From positions 2,004,311-2,068,310 of the forward strand of contig NZ_NRQY01000001.1 in assembly GCF_003996855.1 (NCBI RefSeq): a DNA stretch of 64,000 bases, in the 5' to 3' direction. Under the pieces are notes generated by a model. That model did no database searches. It saw only the letters and a program-made list of their open reading frames with translations, and had not been told where the DNA came from. Positions 48,930-59,316 of this stretch are shown in pieces. The stretch's first letter is position 1. Each line of letters begins with the position of its first letter. The stretch comes from Morganella morganii (GTDB lineage Bacteria; Pseudomonadota; Gammaproteobacteria; Enterobacterales; Enterobacteriaceae). A program made the translations under genes and the position numbers.

Positions 48930-50327
48930 TTACATGACAGGTTTCAGGCGGGCGACAAAGTGACGCAGAACCGGAGGTTCATAAGTGAATGTCAGCCCTT
49001 TGATATCAGCCACTTTCTCTTTCAGTCGGATAAAGGCATCCGCGATATAGTCCATATGGTCATTGGTATAGACACGGCGCGGAATTGTCAGGCGCAGCAG
49101 TTCCATCGGCGACGGCTTCTGAATACCGGTTTCCGGGTCACGTCCCAGCAGCAGCGAACCGATTTCCACCCCGCGGATACCGGACTCCAGGAACAGCTCG
49201 TTATTCAGTGCATGTGCCGGGAACTGATCCCCCGGGATATGCGGCAGCATTTTCTTCGCGTCGACAAAGACAGCATGACCGCCGACCGGATACTGAATCG
49301 GAATACCCGCTTCGCGCAGACGCTCACCCAGATATTCTACCTGTGTGATACGGTAACGGAGATAATCCTCATCCATCCCCTCTTCCAGCCCGATAGCCAG
49401 CGCTTCCATATCACGTCCGGCGAGACCACCGTAAGTGACAAATCCTTCCATCGGCACACAACGGGTACGAACTTCGTTAAACAGATCTTCGTCATCACGG
49501 AAACAGCACAGACCGCCGATATTGACCAGTGAGTCCTTTTTCGCCGACATTGTCAGCATATCGCCGTATTTGTACATCTCTTTGACGATCTCTTTCACCG
49601 ACTTATCCGCATACCCTTTTTCGCGCTGTTTGATAAACCAGGCATTTTCACAGAAGCGGGCGGAGTCAATCACCACCGGGATATCGTACTTTTTGGCGAT
49701 CTCATACACGGCTTTCATATTTGCCAGTGAAATAGGCTGACCGCCGGAGCTGTTACAGGTCACGGTGGTCACAATCGCCGCCACATTTTTTGCACCGTGC
49801 TCTGCTATTGCCGCATTGAGCAGATCTAAATCGAAATCCCCTTTCCAGTCATAATAAGTTGTTGTATCAAAGGCTTTTGGTGTGACCACGTTGATCGCCT
49901 TCGCGCCGTTTAACTCTACATGAGCGGCGGTGGTATCAAAGTGGAAGTTGGAGATAAAGACCGGCTTATCCGCCCCGGATTTACGGCGGCGGGCGATCAG
50001 CGACGGGAACAGAATTTGCTCGGCACCGCGCCCCTGGTGTGTCGGGATAGTAAACGGATAGCCAATCAGTTTTTTCACCTGATCACAGAGATGGTAATAG
50101 TTGCGGGAGCCTGCATACGCCTCATCCCCCATCATCAGCCCGGCCCACTGGCGATCACTCATCGCACCGGTGCCGGAATCTGTCAGCAGGTCAATAAAGA
50201 CCACATCACCCGGTAATAAAAACGGGTTATATCCGGCTTCCTTCAGAGCAACTTCCCGCTCATTACGGGTTGTCATACGGATATTTTCAACCATTTTAAT
50301 ACGGAACGGTTCAGGAATACGTTTCAT
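48930..50327 (-). CDS. tnaA: tryptophanase
   Basis: A 465-residue PLP enzyme converting L-tryptophan to indole, pyruvate and ammonia. Length agrees with Proteus and E. coli enzymes. The PLP lysine lies in M-S-A-K-K-D near residue 255; [10 protein letters not shown] (around 200) and the D-S-A-R-F-C-E-N block are typical. The start M-K-R-I-P-E-P-F at 50327 is chosen because it is the family N-terminus and is preceded by GGAGAATGAAATA; a longer frame adds 27 residues upstream. It lies downstream of the tnaC leader. Confidence 0.96.
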   Translation of the reverse strand: MKRIPEPFRIKMVENIRMTTRNEREVALKEAGYNPFLLPGDVVFIDLLTDSGTGAMSDRQWAGLMMGDEAYAGSRNYYHLCDQVKKLIGYPFTIPTHQGRGAEQILFPSLIARRRKSGADKPVFISNFHFDTTAAHVELNGAKAINVVTPKAFDTTTYYDWKGDFDLDLLNAAIAEHGAKNVAAIVTTVTCNSSGGQPISLANMKAVYEIAKKYDIPVVIDSARFCENAWFIKQREKGYADKSVKEIVKEMYKYGDMLTMSAKKDSLVNIGGLCCFRDDEDLFNEVRTRCVPMEGFVTYGGLAGRDMEALAIGLEEGMDEDYLRYRITQVEYLGERLREAGIPIQYPVGGHAVFVDAKKMLPHIPGDQFPAHALNNELFLESGIRGVEIGSLLLGRDPETGIQKPSPMELLRLTIPRRVYTNDHMDYIADAFIRLKEKVADIKGLTFTYEPPVLRHFVARLKPVM

Positions 50328-50460
50328 TATTTCATTCTCCGGTTTCGGGCTGCCGGATATATTTATCCGCTGCATTTTCCTGAAAAGAAAATACAGACAT
50401 ACAGCCACGTTATATCAGCGTGTTATTAATTAATTTTCGTGGTAATACTCAGACGGAGAA

Positions 50461-50559
50461 TCACTCAGGGAAGAAGTTTGAAATACGATGATCAATATTG
50501 AACCATGCCTGCACGAGGCAGACACCGGCAAGATGACTTGGGATGGATAAGAAATTCAT
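50461..50559 (-). CDS. tnaC: tryptophanase leader peptide
   Basis: A 32-codon frame 133 bases before tnaA. It contains the TnaC signature W-F-N-I-D (Trp at residue 19) and Pro at residue 31, a Trp-to-Pro spacing of 12, the same as W12 and P24 of E. coli TnaC. One residue (Glu) follows the Pro before the stop; in E. coli the Pro is last. Tryptophan-induced ribosome stalling at such a peptide blocks Rho and allows tnaA expression. Not in conventional gene tables because of its size. Confidence 0.85.
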   Translation of the reverse strand: MNFLSIPSHLAGVCLVQAWFNIDHRISNFFPE

Positions 50560-50886
50560 GCACAAAGCCCTCTGAGTGGATAAGTAATGCACAAAATTAC
50601 ATTGAATAATCCTTTTGTCTATGATGAACATCTCAAAATTATCACTTTGAAATATTAAATAATTGCGATGATTTCATATAAAAATAAAAATACATTAAGC
50701 ATCACTAATCAATTGCCGAGGTAATTAGTTATCCGTTCTTTTTTTATCCGAAACCTGCGTGAAGAAAAATGAGAATAACATCAGAACGTATCCGGTTTGC
50801 CTGCCTTTTTTGTATTCAAAGAAAAAATAAATGACAATAACATTGCACCTATAACAGTTAATTTAATTATCGGTTTTGCAGATAAT
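50560..50886. other. tna promoter region
   Basis: About 330 AT-rich bases upstream of tnaC that should contain its promoter. A partial CRP-like element (AAGTGATAATTTTGAGAT on the minus strand, around 50640) is weak. I see nothing else. Confidence 0.4.
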
Positions 50887-50913
50887 AAAAAAGGGATTTT
50901 CACCCCTTTTTTT
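50887..50913 (-). terminator. terminator of the DAP dehydrogenase gene
   Basis: Stem AAAAAAGGG / CCCTTTTTT with a short loop, 27 bases past the ddh stop on the minus strand, with T tract. Confidence 0.75.
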
Positions 50914-50939
50914 ATTACTGTTTTGTGACTGAAATATCA

Positions 50940-51833
50940 CTACACCAGTTTGCTGATCCAGCTGTTGACATCCCCGGCCAGGAAATTCACCGGCGGAATC
51001 TCAATCACACTGTATGCCCCCGGCTGCTGACGGCAGGCCGCACGTGCCGCAGAGACCATAAACTGGGAGGTCAGTGCCGGGTTATTGATGCGCATGCTGT
51101 ATTCAAACAACTGGTTATGCGTTTTGCCGGAGACGCCTTTGTGCGTCATCGATACCCCGTGCCCCACATCTTTCAGGGCATCAACACTTTCGACCTGACG
51201 GACATGTGTCTCATCGGAGGCAAAATAGCTGTCGGCTTTCAGCGCGGCAGTTATATTTTCAATATCATACCCCTGCTCAATCTCAACATAGACCATGCGG
51301 CGGTGGACACCGGTACCCAGCGGGATTGTCATGGAGAGCGCATCTTTCACGTCGGGGATCGCTTTGGCAGCAACACTGTGGCCCATGCTCATCCCCGGTC
51401 CGAAGTTGGTGTAAGTCAGCCCTTTCGGTGCCATTGCCTGCATCAGTGTGCGGATAATGGAGTCGGAACCCGGGTCCCAGCCTGCGGAGATAATAGCAGT
51501 ACACTCGCCGGCACGGGCGACCGGGTCAAGATGCTCTTTCAGCGCGACTATTTCACTGTGAACATCAAAACTGTCCACGGTATTAATCCCCAGCGCGAGG
51601 ATCTCTGAAGCAACCGTGCGGATAGCACGGGTCGGCGAGCACAGCAGTGCCACATCCACATTGCCCAGTTCACGGATATCCGCTACCACCGGATACACAG
51701 AATGTGTATCCGCAGCAGACGGATTGCGGCGTACAATCCCTGCAATCTCAAAATCAGCGGCAGCTTCCAGCGCCTCAATCGCATATTGTCCGATATTGCC
51801 GTAACCAACGACGGCGGCTCGTATTTTTTTCAC
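50940..51833 (-). CDS. ddh: meso-diaminopimelate dehydrogenase
   Basis: A 297-residue NADP-dependent enzyme that converts tetrahydrodipicolinate directly to meso-diaminopimelate, a shortcut of the lysine/cell-wall pathway uncommon in enterobacteria. The Rossmann motif V-G-Y-G-N-I-G at residue 9, C-S-P-T-R near residue 65, D-S-F-D-V-H, and S-A-G-W-D-P-G (near 115-121) are typical. It stands alone between tna and a MATE gene, with its own terminator. Confidence 0.88.
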   Translation of the reverse strand: MKKIRAAVVGYGNIGQYAIEALEAAADFEIAGIVRRNPSAADTHSVYPVVADIRELGNVDVALLCSPTRAIRTVASEILALGINTVDSFDVHSEIVALKEHLDPVARAGECTAIISAGWDPGSDSIIRTLMQAMAPKGLTYTNFGPGMSMGHSVAAKAIPDVKDALSMTIPLGTGVHRRMVYVEIEQGYDIENITAALKADSYFASDETHVRQVESVDALKDVGHGVSMTHKGVSGKTHNQLFEYSMRINNPALTSQFMVSAARAACRQQPGAYSVIEIPPVNFLAGDVNSWISKLV

Positions 51834-52032
51834 GGAATTCTCTCTGTCATCATTGATTAGTCAGATAAGGAAATCATACTTATTTATGAAAGGAAACATT
51901 GATTTCTTAATTAGTTATGAAAAAAATGTTTTATTTTTCACCTTTCGCTATTCTCAGTAATATTATCCTGGTAGAATCCGGCTCCCTGTATCCGTCCCGG
52001 AACAAAAATCACACTCTTTACAGAAGGTCGTC

Positions 52033-53379
52033 ATGCATCAGTCTGATGTGACAGAGCGCGGGCTCTTTTCCTTAAGCTGGCCGATTTTTATCGACCTGTT
52101 ATTACACTTTTCCACCCTCCTGATTAATACCTGGATGGTCAGCCATGTGTCGTCAAAATATCTGGCGGCGATGGCGGTCGGTAACCAGGCATTTGACCTG
52201 TTTATCACTATTTTTAACTTTATCAGTGTCGGGTGCAGTGTGGTCATCGCCCAGTATATCGGGGCAGGCAGACGGGATAAGGCCAGCCAGGCCATTCATA
52301 TTTCCATCGCGTTCAACCTGTTGCTCGGATTATTGTCTGCCGGGTTTACCATTATTTTCGGTTATAAAATTCTGGAACTGATGAATACGCCGGAACATCT
52401 GATGGAAGATGCTTTTAACTATCTGCATATTCTGGGGATCTGTTTAATTCCGGAAGCGGTGACCATCATCCTGGCAGCCTGTCTGCGGGTCTACGGCAGA
52501 GCCAAACCGGCGATGTATGTCACACTGGTCGCCAACGTGGTGACTGTCGTCGGTAACTGTATTGTGCTGTACGGCCTGTTCGGTCTGCCGCAGTACGGGC
52601 TGGTCGGTGTAGCCTGGTCCACCGTGGCCGGACGTCTGATTGCCGTGGCGCTGCTGTGCGGCCTGCTCTTTTACGGCCTGCGGATCAAATTCGTGCCGCG
52701 CATGCTGTTTCACTGGTCTAAAAATATGCTCAGGCAGATCCTGCACGTCGGTCTGCCGTCTGCCGGGGAGAACCTGGTCTGGATGCTGCATTATATGGTC
52801 GCTATCGCCTTTATCGGGCTGATGGGTGAAACCGCGCTGGCAGCGCAGACCATCTACTTCCAGTTATCACTGTTTATTATGCTGTTCGGGATAACTATCA
52901 GTATCGGAAATGAGATTCTGGTCGGGCATCTGGTCGGGGCAAAACGCTTCGACGATGCTTATCAGCGCGGCATGAAAAGCCTGAAAACCGGCTTCTTCAG
53001 TACCATCCCGATCGTCTTCCTGTTCTGGCTGTTCCGTGATCATCTCGCTTACGGGCTGAGTGATGATCAGGCCGTGATTAAACTGCTGCTGCCGCTGTTC
53101 CTGTTGTCGGTCTTTTTAGAGCCGGGACGCACGCTGAATATTGTGATGGTGAACGCCCTGCGTGCTGCCGGTGACGCGCGTTTCCCGCTCTGTACCGCCC
53201 TGTTCTTTATGTGGTGTGTGGCGCTGCCGGTCGGCTATGTGCTGGGAATCAAGCTGGAGATGGGAATACTCGGGATCTGGATTGGTTTTCTGTGTGATGA
53301 GTGGCTGCGCGGGCTCGTGAATACATGGCGCTGGCGCTCTAAAAAATGGCAGTCAAAACGGCTGGATATTGAAGGCTGA
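52033..53379 (+). CDS. MATE-family multidrug/toxin exporter
   Basis: A 448-residue antiporter of the MATE family with about twelve membrane helices. The start M-H-Q-S-D-V-T-E-R-G-L-F-S-L-S-W-P-I and the A-M-A-V-G-N-Q block are characteristic. Substrate unknown. It is divergent from ddh. Confidence 0.88.
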   Translation: MHQSDVTERGLFSLSWPIFIDLLLHFSTLLINTWMVSHVSSKYLAAMAVGNQAFDLFITIFNFISVGCSVVIAQYIGAGRRDKASQAIHISIAFNLLLGLLSAGFTIIFGYKILELMNTPEHLMEDAFNYLHILGICLIPEAVTIILAACLRVYGRAKPAMYVTLVANVVTVVGNCIVLYGLFGLPQYGLVGVAWSTVAGRLIAVALLCGLLFYGLRIKFVPRMLFHWSKNMLRQILHVGLPSAGENLVWMLHYMVAIAFIGLMGETALAAQTIYFQLSLFIMLFGITISIGNEILVGHLVGAKRFDDAYQRGMKSLKTGFFSTIPIVFLFWLFRDHLAYGLSDDQAVIKLLLPLFLLSVFLEPGRTLNIVMVNALRAAGDARFPLCTALFFMWCVALPVGYVLGIKLEMGILGIWIGFLCDEWLRGLVNTWRWRSKKWQSKRLDIEG

Positions 53380-53392
53380 TAAATCAGTCAGA

Positions 53393-53420
53393 ATTCCCGC
53401 TGCAATTGCGCAGCGGGAAT
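53393..53420. repeat. inverted repeat downstream of the MATE gene
   Basis: A perfect 11-bp inverted repeat ATTCCCGCTGC / GCAGCGGGAAT with a 6-base spacer, 14 bases past the stop. There is no T tract, so it may be an RNA stabiliser or Rho-linked end. Confidence 0.6.
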
Positions 53421-53802
53421 GACTTCAATTACCAGATGATAACACCAAAAAACATCAATTAAACGAATAAATACGGAATTATATTCCAACAAACAACCAC
53501 AAACACAGTTTTTCGTGACTGCTGTCACGGGTTTACATCACACTTTTTTATTTGTGCATAACATAATGCATACAAATCACATTCAATAATATATTTAAAT
53601 CAAATAGTTAGATAAGTATTTTCATCTCTTTTCACCTCCGGGCGATTTCTTGCTTTATTCCCCCTTATCCGCCCTATTTTTTATTCCCCGGAGAAAGTTT
53701 TTCTCCGGATTCTGAAAATACCCCTGAATTGTGAAAGGATTTTTCTGCTGCCCTTTCGGTACACTGAGCCACATAACGGATTCGCGTATTTAAGGCTGAA
53801 AA
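53421..53802. other. cyuA upstream region with two palindromes
   Basis: 382 bases before the cysteine desulfidase gene. CGTGAC-TGCT-GTCACG at 53514-53529 is a perfect 6-bp-arm palindrome, and TGCAT-AACATA-ATGCA lies about 50 bases further on. They could be operators for cysteine-responsive regulation, but no regulator gene is adjacent. Confidence 0.45.
53514..53529. promoter_or_regulatory. operator-like palindrome upstream of cyuA
   Basis: CGTGACTGCTGTCACG, 274 bases before the cyuA ATG. The factor that binds is unknown. Confidence 0.35.
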
Positions 53803-55110
53803 ATGGCAACACATCATACCCCTGCTCAATGGAACAATTTCGTCGCAGCACTGCGTCAGTCAGTCAAACCGGCAACAGGCTGCACCGAGCCGATTTCACT
53901 GGCACTGGCCGCCGCAAAAGCAGCCGCATGTCTCAGCGGCGCACCGGAACAGATCCGCTGCTTTGTTTCTCCGAACCTGATGAAAAACGGCCTCGGCGTG
54001 ACCGTTCCGGGAACAGGTATGACCGGATTACCGGTCGCTGCGGCACTCGGTGCTATCGGCGGTCAGCCGGACGCCGGTCTGAATGTCCTGTGCGGTATGA
54101 CAGCTGACGATATCGCGGCGGGGAAAGCGTTTCTCGCCTCCGGTGCGGTGTCTGTGGAAATCAAAGAGCCGTGCAGCCACGTACTTTACTCCGAAGCCAC
54201 GGTATACAGTAGTGACGAACAGGCAACTGTCACTATCTGCGGCGACCATACCCATGTGACAGAAATCAGTCATAACGGCACGATTATTTATCAGGATGAT
54301 GCAGTCACACATCAGGGCGGCAGTGATAACCCGTTTGCGGATGCCTGTACCCGCGATATTTATGATTTCGCCACTCAGGCGCCGGTTTCAATGATCAATT
54401 TTATGCGTCAGGCCGCTGATCTGAATGACGCACTTGCCCGCGAAGGGATGTCCAACCCGTACGGGTTACAAATCGGCCGCTCGCTGGAGAAGCAGCGTGA
54501 GCGCGGATTGCTGTCAAAAGACCTGTTGTCCGACATTATGATCCGTACCTCTGCTGCCTCAGATGCCCGTATGGGTGGCGCGCAGCTGCCTGCAATGAGT
54601 AACTCCGGTTCCGGTAACCAGGGGATCGCCGCTACCCAGCCGGTGGTGGTGGTAGCAGAATATTTACAGGCGGATGAGGAACAGCTTATCCGTGCCCTGA
54701 CATTATCACACCTGATGGCGATTTATATTCACAGCCAGTTCCCGCCGCTTTCCGCGCTGTGTGCGGCCACCACCGCCTCAATGGGCGCGGCTGCCGGTAT
54801 CGCATGGTTATTTGAAGGTAAATACGAGCCGGTGGCGATGGCTATCAGCAGTATGATTGGTGATATCAGCGGAATTATCTGTGACGGCGCGTCCAACAGT
54901 TGCGCGATGAAAGTTTCCAGTGGTGTCAGCGCGGCCTATAAAGCGGTTCTGATGGCGATGAATCAGCAGTGTGTCGGCGGTAACGACGGCATCGTCTGTA
55001 CCGATGTGGATAAATCCATCGCTAATCTCTGTGCGCTGGCCAGCTTGTCTATGCAGCATACCAACGTGCAGATTATTGAAATCATGGCAAACAAGGCAAA
55101 ATCAGCGTGA
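53803..55110 (+). CDS. cyuA: L-cysteine desulfidase CyuA (UPF0597)
   Basis: A 435-residue cytoplasmic enzyme of the YhaM/CyuA family, which degrades L-cysteine to hydrogen sulfide, pyruvate and ammonia, mainly under anaerobic conditions. Cysteines expected to bind an Fe-S cluster are present (G-C-T-E-P at residue ~26, I-C-D-G-A near 360, C-V-G-G-N-D near 390). In E. coli it lies with a transporter (cyuP); here it stands alone. Confidence 0.9.
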   Translation: MATHHTPAQWNNFVAALRQSVKPATGCTEPISLALAAAKAAACLSGAPEQIRCFVSPNLMKNGLGVTVPGTGMTGLPVAAALGAIGGQPDAGLNVLCGMTADDIAAGKAFLASGAVSVEIKEPCSHVLYSEATVYSSDEQATVTICGDHTHVTEISHNGTIIYQDDAVTHQGGSDNPFADACTRDIYDFATQAPVSMINFMRQAADLNDALAREGMSNPYGLQIGRSLEKQRERGLLSKDLLSDIMIRTSAASDARMGGAQLPAMSNSGSGNQGIAATQPVVVVAEYLQADEEQLIRALTLSHLMAIYIHSQFPPLSALCAATTASMGAAAGIAWLFEGKYEPVAMAISSMIGDISGIICDGASNSCAMKVSSGVSAAYKAVLMAMNQQCVGGNDGIVCTDVDKSIANLCALASLSMQHTNVQIIEIMANKAKSA

Positions 55111-55150
55111 TTTTCCGGGTTTGACTTTTTGAGGAAGTCCCCTTTCCTTT

Positions 55151-55174
55151 ACCGGCCGCACCGGCCGGTTTTTT
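55151..55174 (+). terminator. terminator after cyuA
   Basis: Stem ACCGGCC / GGCCGGT (55151-55169) followed by a T6 tract. Confidence 0.85.
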
Positions 55175-55207
55175 CATTCTTTTTCAGCGGGTAAATACCC
55201 GCTGTTA

Positions 55208-56167
55208 TCATGCCGTCAGCGTGGCAAACGCATTACGGATTTCCTGCTCCGGCAACTGCATGCCGATAAAAATCAGCACACTCTGTTTTACATCATCCTC
55301 TCGCCATTCGCGGTCAAAATCCGCGCTGTACAGACGCTGAACGCCCTGGAACAATAAGCGGCGCGGCTCATCTTTAATCCAGAGTAACCCTTTGTAACGC
55401 AACATATTATCGGCATAGCTGAGCAACAGGGTTTCCATAGCGCGGGAAATGGCACTGATTTCCACCGGTTTATCCATGGTGATCACCAGCGACTGAATAT
55501 CATTTTGCTGTTTCGGCGCAAAGCGGAACAGTGGTTTGCTGATTTCCACATTATCATCCAGCATAAAACCGCCGACATTAAACAGCAGGTTCATGCCGAT
55601 ATCGCCGTTAATCACCTTATAGACCGGCGCTTTGGCATTAATCCGCTGCAAACGGGCCAGCAGCGCCTCATTGTCCGGCTCAACATCCGTTTTGGTCAGC
55701 AGAATGCGATCCGCGTAGCCAATCTGTGCCTGGGCGATAGTGAACTGATCCAGCTGCTGCTGTGCGTGTACTGCATCCACCAGCGTGATAATGCCATCCA
55801 GCACATAGCGCTCACACAGTTTTTCATTGGAGAAAAAGGTCTGTGTGATCGGGCCGGGATCAGCCATACCGGTGCACTCAATCACCAGACGGTCGAAATC
55901 GATATTGCCGTTATCCAGGTTTTCGCACAGGTCGAGTAATGCATCTTCCAGCTCACCCGAGCGGCTGCAACAGATACACCCGTTGCTCAGGGTTTTGATC
56001 TGCGTGGCGCGGTCACCGATAATTTCATCATCAATCGGCACTTCGCCGAACTCATTTTCAATCACAGCAATTTTCTGCCCGTGCTCCTCGTTGAGAATAT
56101 GGCGCAGCAGTGTGGTTTTACCGGCCCCCAGGAAACCGGTCAGAATGGTCACGGAGATAGGTTGCAT
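55208..56167 (-). CDS. yjiA: GTP-binding protein YjiA (CobW/COG0523 family)
   Basis: A 319-residue metal-binding GTPase of the CobW family. Walker A G-F-L-G-A-G-K-T-T lies at residue 10, the metal-binding C-I-C-C near residue 65 and the T-K-T-D guanine motif near residue 155. Start at 56167 (M-Q-P-I-S-V) is the family N-terminus; the longer frame to 56269 adds a hydrophobic stretch and is unlikely. It follows btsT; yjiX, between the two in E. coli, is absent. Confidence 0.92.
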   Translation of the reverse strand: MQPISVTILTGFLGAGKTTLLRHILNEEHGQKIAVIENEFGEVPIDDEIIGDRATQIKTLSNGCICCSRSGELEDALLDLCENLDNGNIDFDRLVIECTGMADPGPITQTFFSNEKLCERYVLDGIITLVDAVHAQQQLDQFTIAQAQIGYADRILLTKTDVEPDNEALLARLQRINAKAPVYKVINGDIGMNLLFNVGGFMLDDNVEISKPLFRFAPKQQNDIQSLVITMDKPVEISAISRAMETLLLSYADNMLRYKGLLWIKDEPRRLLFQGVQRLYSADFDREWREDDVKQSVLIFIGMQLPEQEIRNAFATLTA

Positions 56168-56241
56168 AATCGGGTCCTTCTTACAGGCAGACAGCGGAAC
56201 AAAGGCTGTCAGAGTAACAAATAACACAGATAATAAAAAAT

Positions 56242-56279
56242 ATCCCCCGTACAATGTGACTGACATCATACGGGGGATG
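56242..56279 (-). terminator. terminator of btsT
   Basis: A perfect 10-bp stem ATCCCCCGTA / TACGGGGGAT with a 17-base loop, followed on the minus strand by a T-rich tract, between btsT and yjiA. Confidence 0.8.
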
Positions 56280-56306
56280 AGACTTCAGCGTTACTGCATG
56301 CTGTTA

Positions 56307-58457
56307 TCAGTGTGAAGAGGAAATTTTAATCCCTTCTTCCGGAACAGGCACATACGGTGTTTCTTTGTCAGTGCGTTCCGGGTTTTTGCTTGCTTTCATC
56401 GCAGTACGGATGCCGTAGAAGATGATGCTGTACACCACGACCAGGAAGATAATACTCAGACCGGCGTTGGTGTAGTTGTTCACCACGATGTGCTGCATAT
56501 TGGCGACCTGCTCAGGCGTTAACGCCACACCCTCCGCAATACGGCGTTTGTACTCATTCGCCAGCCAGAAGAAGCCTTCCAGTTGCGGGTTGTCACTGAA
56601 CAGTTTCAGACCCAGCGCCCACGTGGTACAAATCAGCAGCCATACCGCAGGGATAGTGGTTACCCAGATATATTTGCTGCGCTTCATCTTAATCAGAACA
56701 ACAGTGGACAGAACCAGTGCAACAGCCGCCAGCATCTGGTTGGAGATACCGAACAGCGGCCACAGGCTCTTAACGCCGCCCAGCGGATCGACCACGCCCT
56801 GATACAGCAGATAACCCCACAGACCCACACAACCGGCAGTACCGATCACACCGGCAATGAAGGAGTCGGTTTTTTTCAGGAACGGAACAAAGTTACCCAG
56901 CAGATCCTGGAGCATAAAGCGGCCGGAACGGGTACCCGCATCCAGTGCAGTCAGGATAAACAGGGCTTCAAACAGAATACCGAAGTGATACCAGAAGCCC
57001 ATATCCGCCGCAGGAATGATTTTATGGAACACATGCGCGATACCTACCGCCAGTGTCGGCGCACCACCCGCACGGTTCAGGACAGACGGTTCACCGATAT
57101 CCTTCGCTGTCTGTAAAATCTCTTCCGGCGAGATAACAAAGCCCCAGGAGCTGACAGTCGCCGCCGCCTGTGCGGTCACATCTTTCAGTTGCGCCATAAT
57201 CATCGGTGCATCTGCTGTGCCGAGGTTATGCAGATCCGGCATGGTGATACCCAGCGCCGCAGGCGGGGTATTCATCGCAAAATAGAGACCCGGTTCAATA
57301 ATGGATGCTGCAACCAGCGCCATAATCGCCACGAAGGATTCCATCAGCATTGCGCCGTAACCGATATAACGGGCATCGGTTTCACAGGCCAGCAGTTTCG
57401 GTGTGGTACCGGAGGCAATCAGAGCATGGAAGCCGGAAACCGCACCACAGGCAATAGTAATAAACAGGAACGGGAACAGTGCACCTTTCCAGACCGGACC
57501 GGTTCCGTCAACGAACTGTGTCATTGCCGGCATTTTCAGATCAGGATTAAGGATAACGATACCCACAGCCAGACCGACGATAACCCCGATTTTCAGGAAG
57601 GTCGCCAGGTAGTCGCGCGGTGCCAGAATCAGCCACACCGGCAGCAGTGCGGAAACAAACGCATAGCCGATCAGGGCATATGTGATCGTGGTATCTTTAA
57701 AGGTCAGCGCAGGGCCCCAGTACGGGTCGTGTGCAATCACACCACCAAACCAGATCGCCGCCACCAGCAGAACAATACCGATGACCGAAATCTCACCGAT
57801 ACGCCCGGGCCGGATAAACCGCATGTAGATCCCCATAAACAGGGCAATCGGCACTGTCGATACGACGGTGAACACACCCCACGGGCTTTCTGCCAGCGCT
57901 TTCACCACAATCAGGGCCAGCACAGCGAGGATGATGATCATAATCAGGAAACAGCCGAAGAGCGCGATAGTGCCCGGCACGGTTCCCATTTCCTCTTTAA
58001 TAATCTCACCCAGAGATGCACCGTTACGGCGCGAGGAGATAAACAGCACCATAAAGTCCTGTACCGCTCCCGCCAGCACCACACCGGCCAGCAGCCAGAG
58101 CGTGCCCGGCAGATACCCCATCTGCGCGGCAAGTACCGGCCCGACTAACGGACCCGCACCGGCGATCGCGGCAAAGTGGTGACCGAACAGAACGTTACGG
58201 TTAGTCGGAACATAGTTCAGACCGTCATTATTAATCACCGCCGGTGTTGACCGGCTCGGATCCAGTTTCATAACCTTTGTTGCGATATACAGACTGTAGT
58301 AGCGGTACGCCACCAGATAGACTGATACCGATGCAACAATGATCCATAATGCACTGACATGCTCGCCGCGGCGTAAAGCAACAACGCCGAGACAGAAAGC
58401 ACCTATAATCCCCAGGACGACCCAGGGAATGTGCTTAAACAAGCGATTAGAGTTCAT
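56307..58457 (-). CDS. btsT: pyruvate/proton symporter BtsT (CstA family)
   Basis: A 716-residue inner-membrane carrier, the same length as E. coli BtsT, with about 16 membrane helices. F-G-H-H-F-A-A-I-A-G-A-G-P-L-V-G-P near residue 91 and the A-R-D-Y-L-A-T-F block are family landmarks. It imports pyruvate under nutrient limitation, in E. coli under the BtsSR two-component system. The neighbouring yjiA gene preserves the E. coli arrangement. Confidence 0.93.
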   Translation of the reverse strand: MNSNRLFKHIPWVVLGIIGAFCLGVVALRRGEHVSALWIIVASVSVYLVAYRYYSLYIATKVMKLDPSRSTPAVINNDGLNYVPTNRNVLFGHHFAAIAGAGPLVGPVLAAQMGYLPGTLWLLAGVVLAGAVQDFMVLFISSRRNGASLGEIIKEEMGTVPGTIALFGCFLIMIIILAVLALIVVKALAESPWGVFTVVSTVPIALFMGIYMRFIRPGRIGEISVIGIVLLVAAIWFGGVIAHDPYWGPALTFKDTTITYALIGYAFVSALLPVWLILAPRDYLATFLKIGVIVGLAVGIVILNPDLKMPAMTQFVDGTGPVWKGALFPFLFITIACGAVSGFHALIASGTTPKLLACETDARYIGYGAMLMESFVAIMALVAASIIEPGLYFAMNTPPAALGITMPDLHNLGTADAPMIMAQLKDVTAQAAATVSSWGFVISPEEILQTAKDIGEPSVLNRAGGAPTLAVGIAHVFHKIIPAADMGFWYHFGILFEALFILTALDAGTRSGRFMLQDLLGNFVPFLKKTDSFIAGVIGTAGCVGLWGYLLYQGVVDPLGGVKSLWPLFGISNQMLAAVALVLSTVVLIKMKRSKYIWVTTIPAVWLLICTTWALGLKLFSDNPQLEGFFWLANEYKRRIAEGVALTPEQVANMQHIVVNNYTNAGLSIIFLVVVYSIIFYGIRTAMKASKNPERTDKETPYVPVPEEGIKISSSH

Positions 58458-58800
58458 AACGCACCTTAAATGTGACTGTAATAATCAAAAGGATCCGTAT
58501 CCGTACGGAAAAAGTGTTTCAGCCCGAATAAAATAGAAACTTCCTGCAAGTGTGTTTTATGATAGAAAAATCAAGGCGGGAAACGGGGATTATCCCGTAA
58601 GCGGTTATATAACAGTTTAAGCGGTCACTTTTTGCGGCCGGGCGGTTTTACCTGCCCCCCGGAGCGGTAAAATTTGTGATCAGGTTAACGTTATATTTTT
58701 AAATTTTTTAATGATTTTTGTTAATTTTTTATGAAACCGTACTTTTATCCGTTTTTCTCCGTAATTTATGACCAGAAACCGACAGAAGACAGTAACTGAT
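58458..58800. other. divergent intergenic region between btsT and a DUF3592 gene
   Basis: 343 bases. A CRP-like half site (TGTGA, 58472-58476) lies near the btsT start. Two ATG codons precede the DUF3592 start. Otherwise no feature that I can support. Confidence 0.4.
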
Positions 58801-59316
58801 ATGACTAAAAAATCCGGCACACCTCCCGGCAATCTCCGTGCTTATGCTGATAAGCAGACACAACGTAACATGCTGTTTCAGCGTGTCCTCCGCCTGCTGA
58901 CATTCAGTGTGCTCTTCCTCGCCGGCTTTATGGTTTATCAGACATGGCAGGCACAACAAAATGATCGCTATGCTGACGGGCAGATAACCGGTTACCTGAG
59001 AACAGAAATGCGCGATACCCGTTCAGGGCAGCAGCTGGTTGGCTGGCCGGTGGTGAAATTCGTGACGGGGGATAATAAAATCGTGACGTTTACCTCACCG
59101 GATCACCTGCTGTGTCAGCCGCAGTGTGAAAACGGCCCGATCGGTGTTTATTATCAGAAAGATAATCCGGGGAAAGCACAGATAGCGGACTTCGGTGCCC
59201 GCTATGGTGAAATGATTATCTGGAGTGTGGTCGCCTTTATTCTGCTGATAGCTTATATTCTGCACAGTTGGCGGCTGCGTATTCTCGTGCGCCGCCGTTA
59301 CAGCAGCCCGTCATAA
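58801..59316 (+). CDS. DUF3592-type membrane protein
   Basis: A 171-residue protein with a transmembrane helix near residues 31-52, a periplasmic beta domain containing C-Q-P-Q-C (likely disulfide) and a second helix near residues 140-160. Proteins of this layout are annotated DUF3592. The start at 58801 (M-T-K-K-S-G) is chosen over 58768; neither has a strong Shine-Dalgarno. Overlaps the convergent WG-repeat gene by 6 bases. Function unknown. Confidence 0.6.
   Translation: MTKKSGTPPGNLRAYADKQTQRNMLFQRVLRLLTFSVLFLAGFMVYQTWQAQQNDRYADGQITGYLRTEMRDTRSGQQLVGWPVVKFVTGDNKIVTFTSPDHLLCQPQCENGPIGVYYQKDNPGKAQIADFGARYGEMIIWSVVAFILLIAYILHSWRLRILVRRRYSSPS

Noticed and set aside
50328-50408. 27-residue N-terminal extension of tryptophanase
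   Set aside because: The family N-terminus begins at M-K-R-I-P-E-P-F with a good ribosome binding site; the extension is just an open frame.
56168-56269. Hydrophobic N-terminal extension of YjiA
   Set aside because: It covers the btsT terminator hairpin and the family start is at 56167. Not a real signal or membrane segment.
57189-58148. 319-codon plus-strand frame opposite btsT
   Set aside because: His/Gln-rich translation is typical of the reverse of membrane-protein codons; rejected as antisense artefact.
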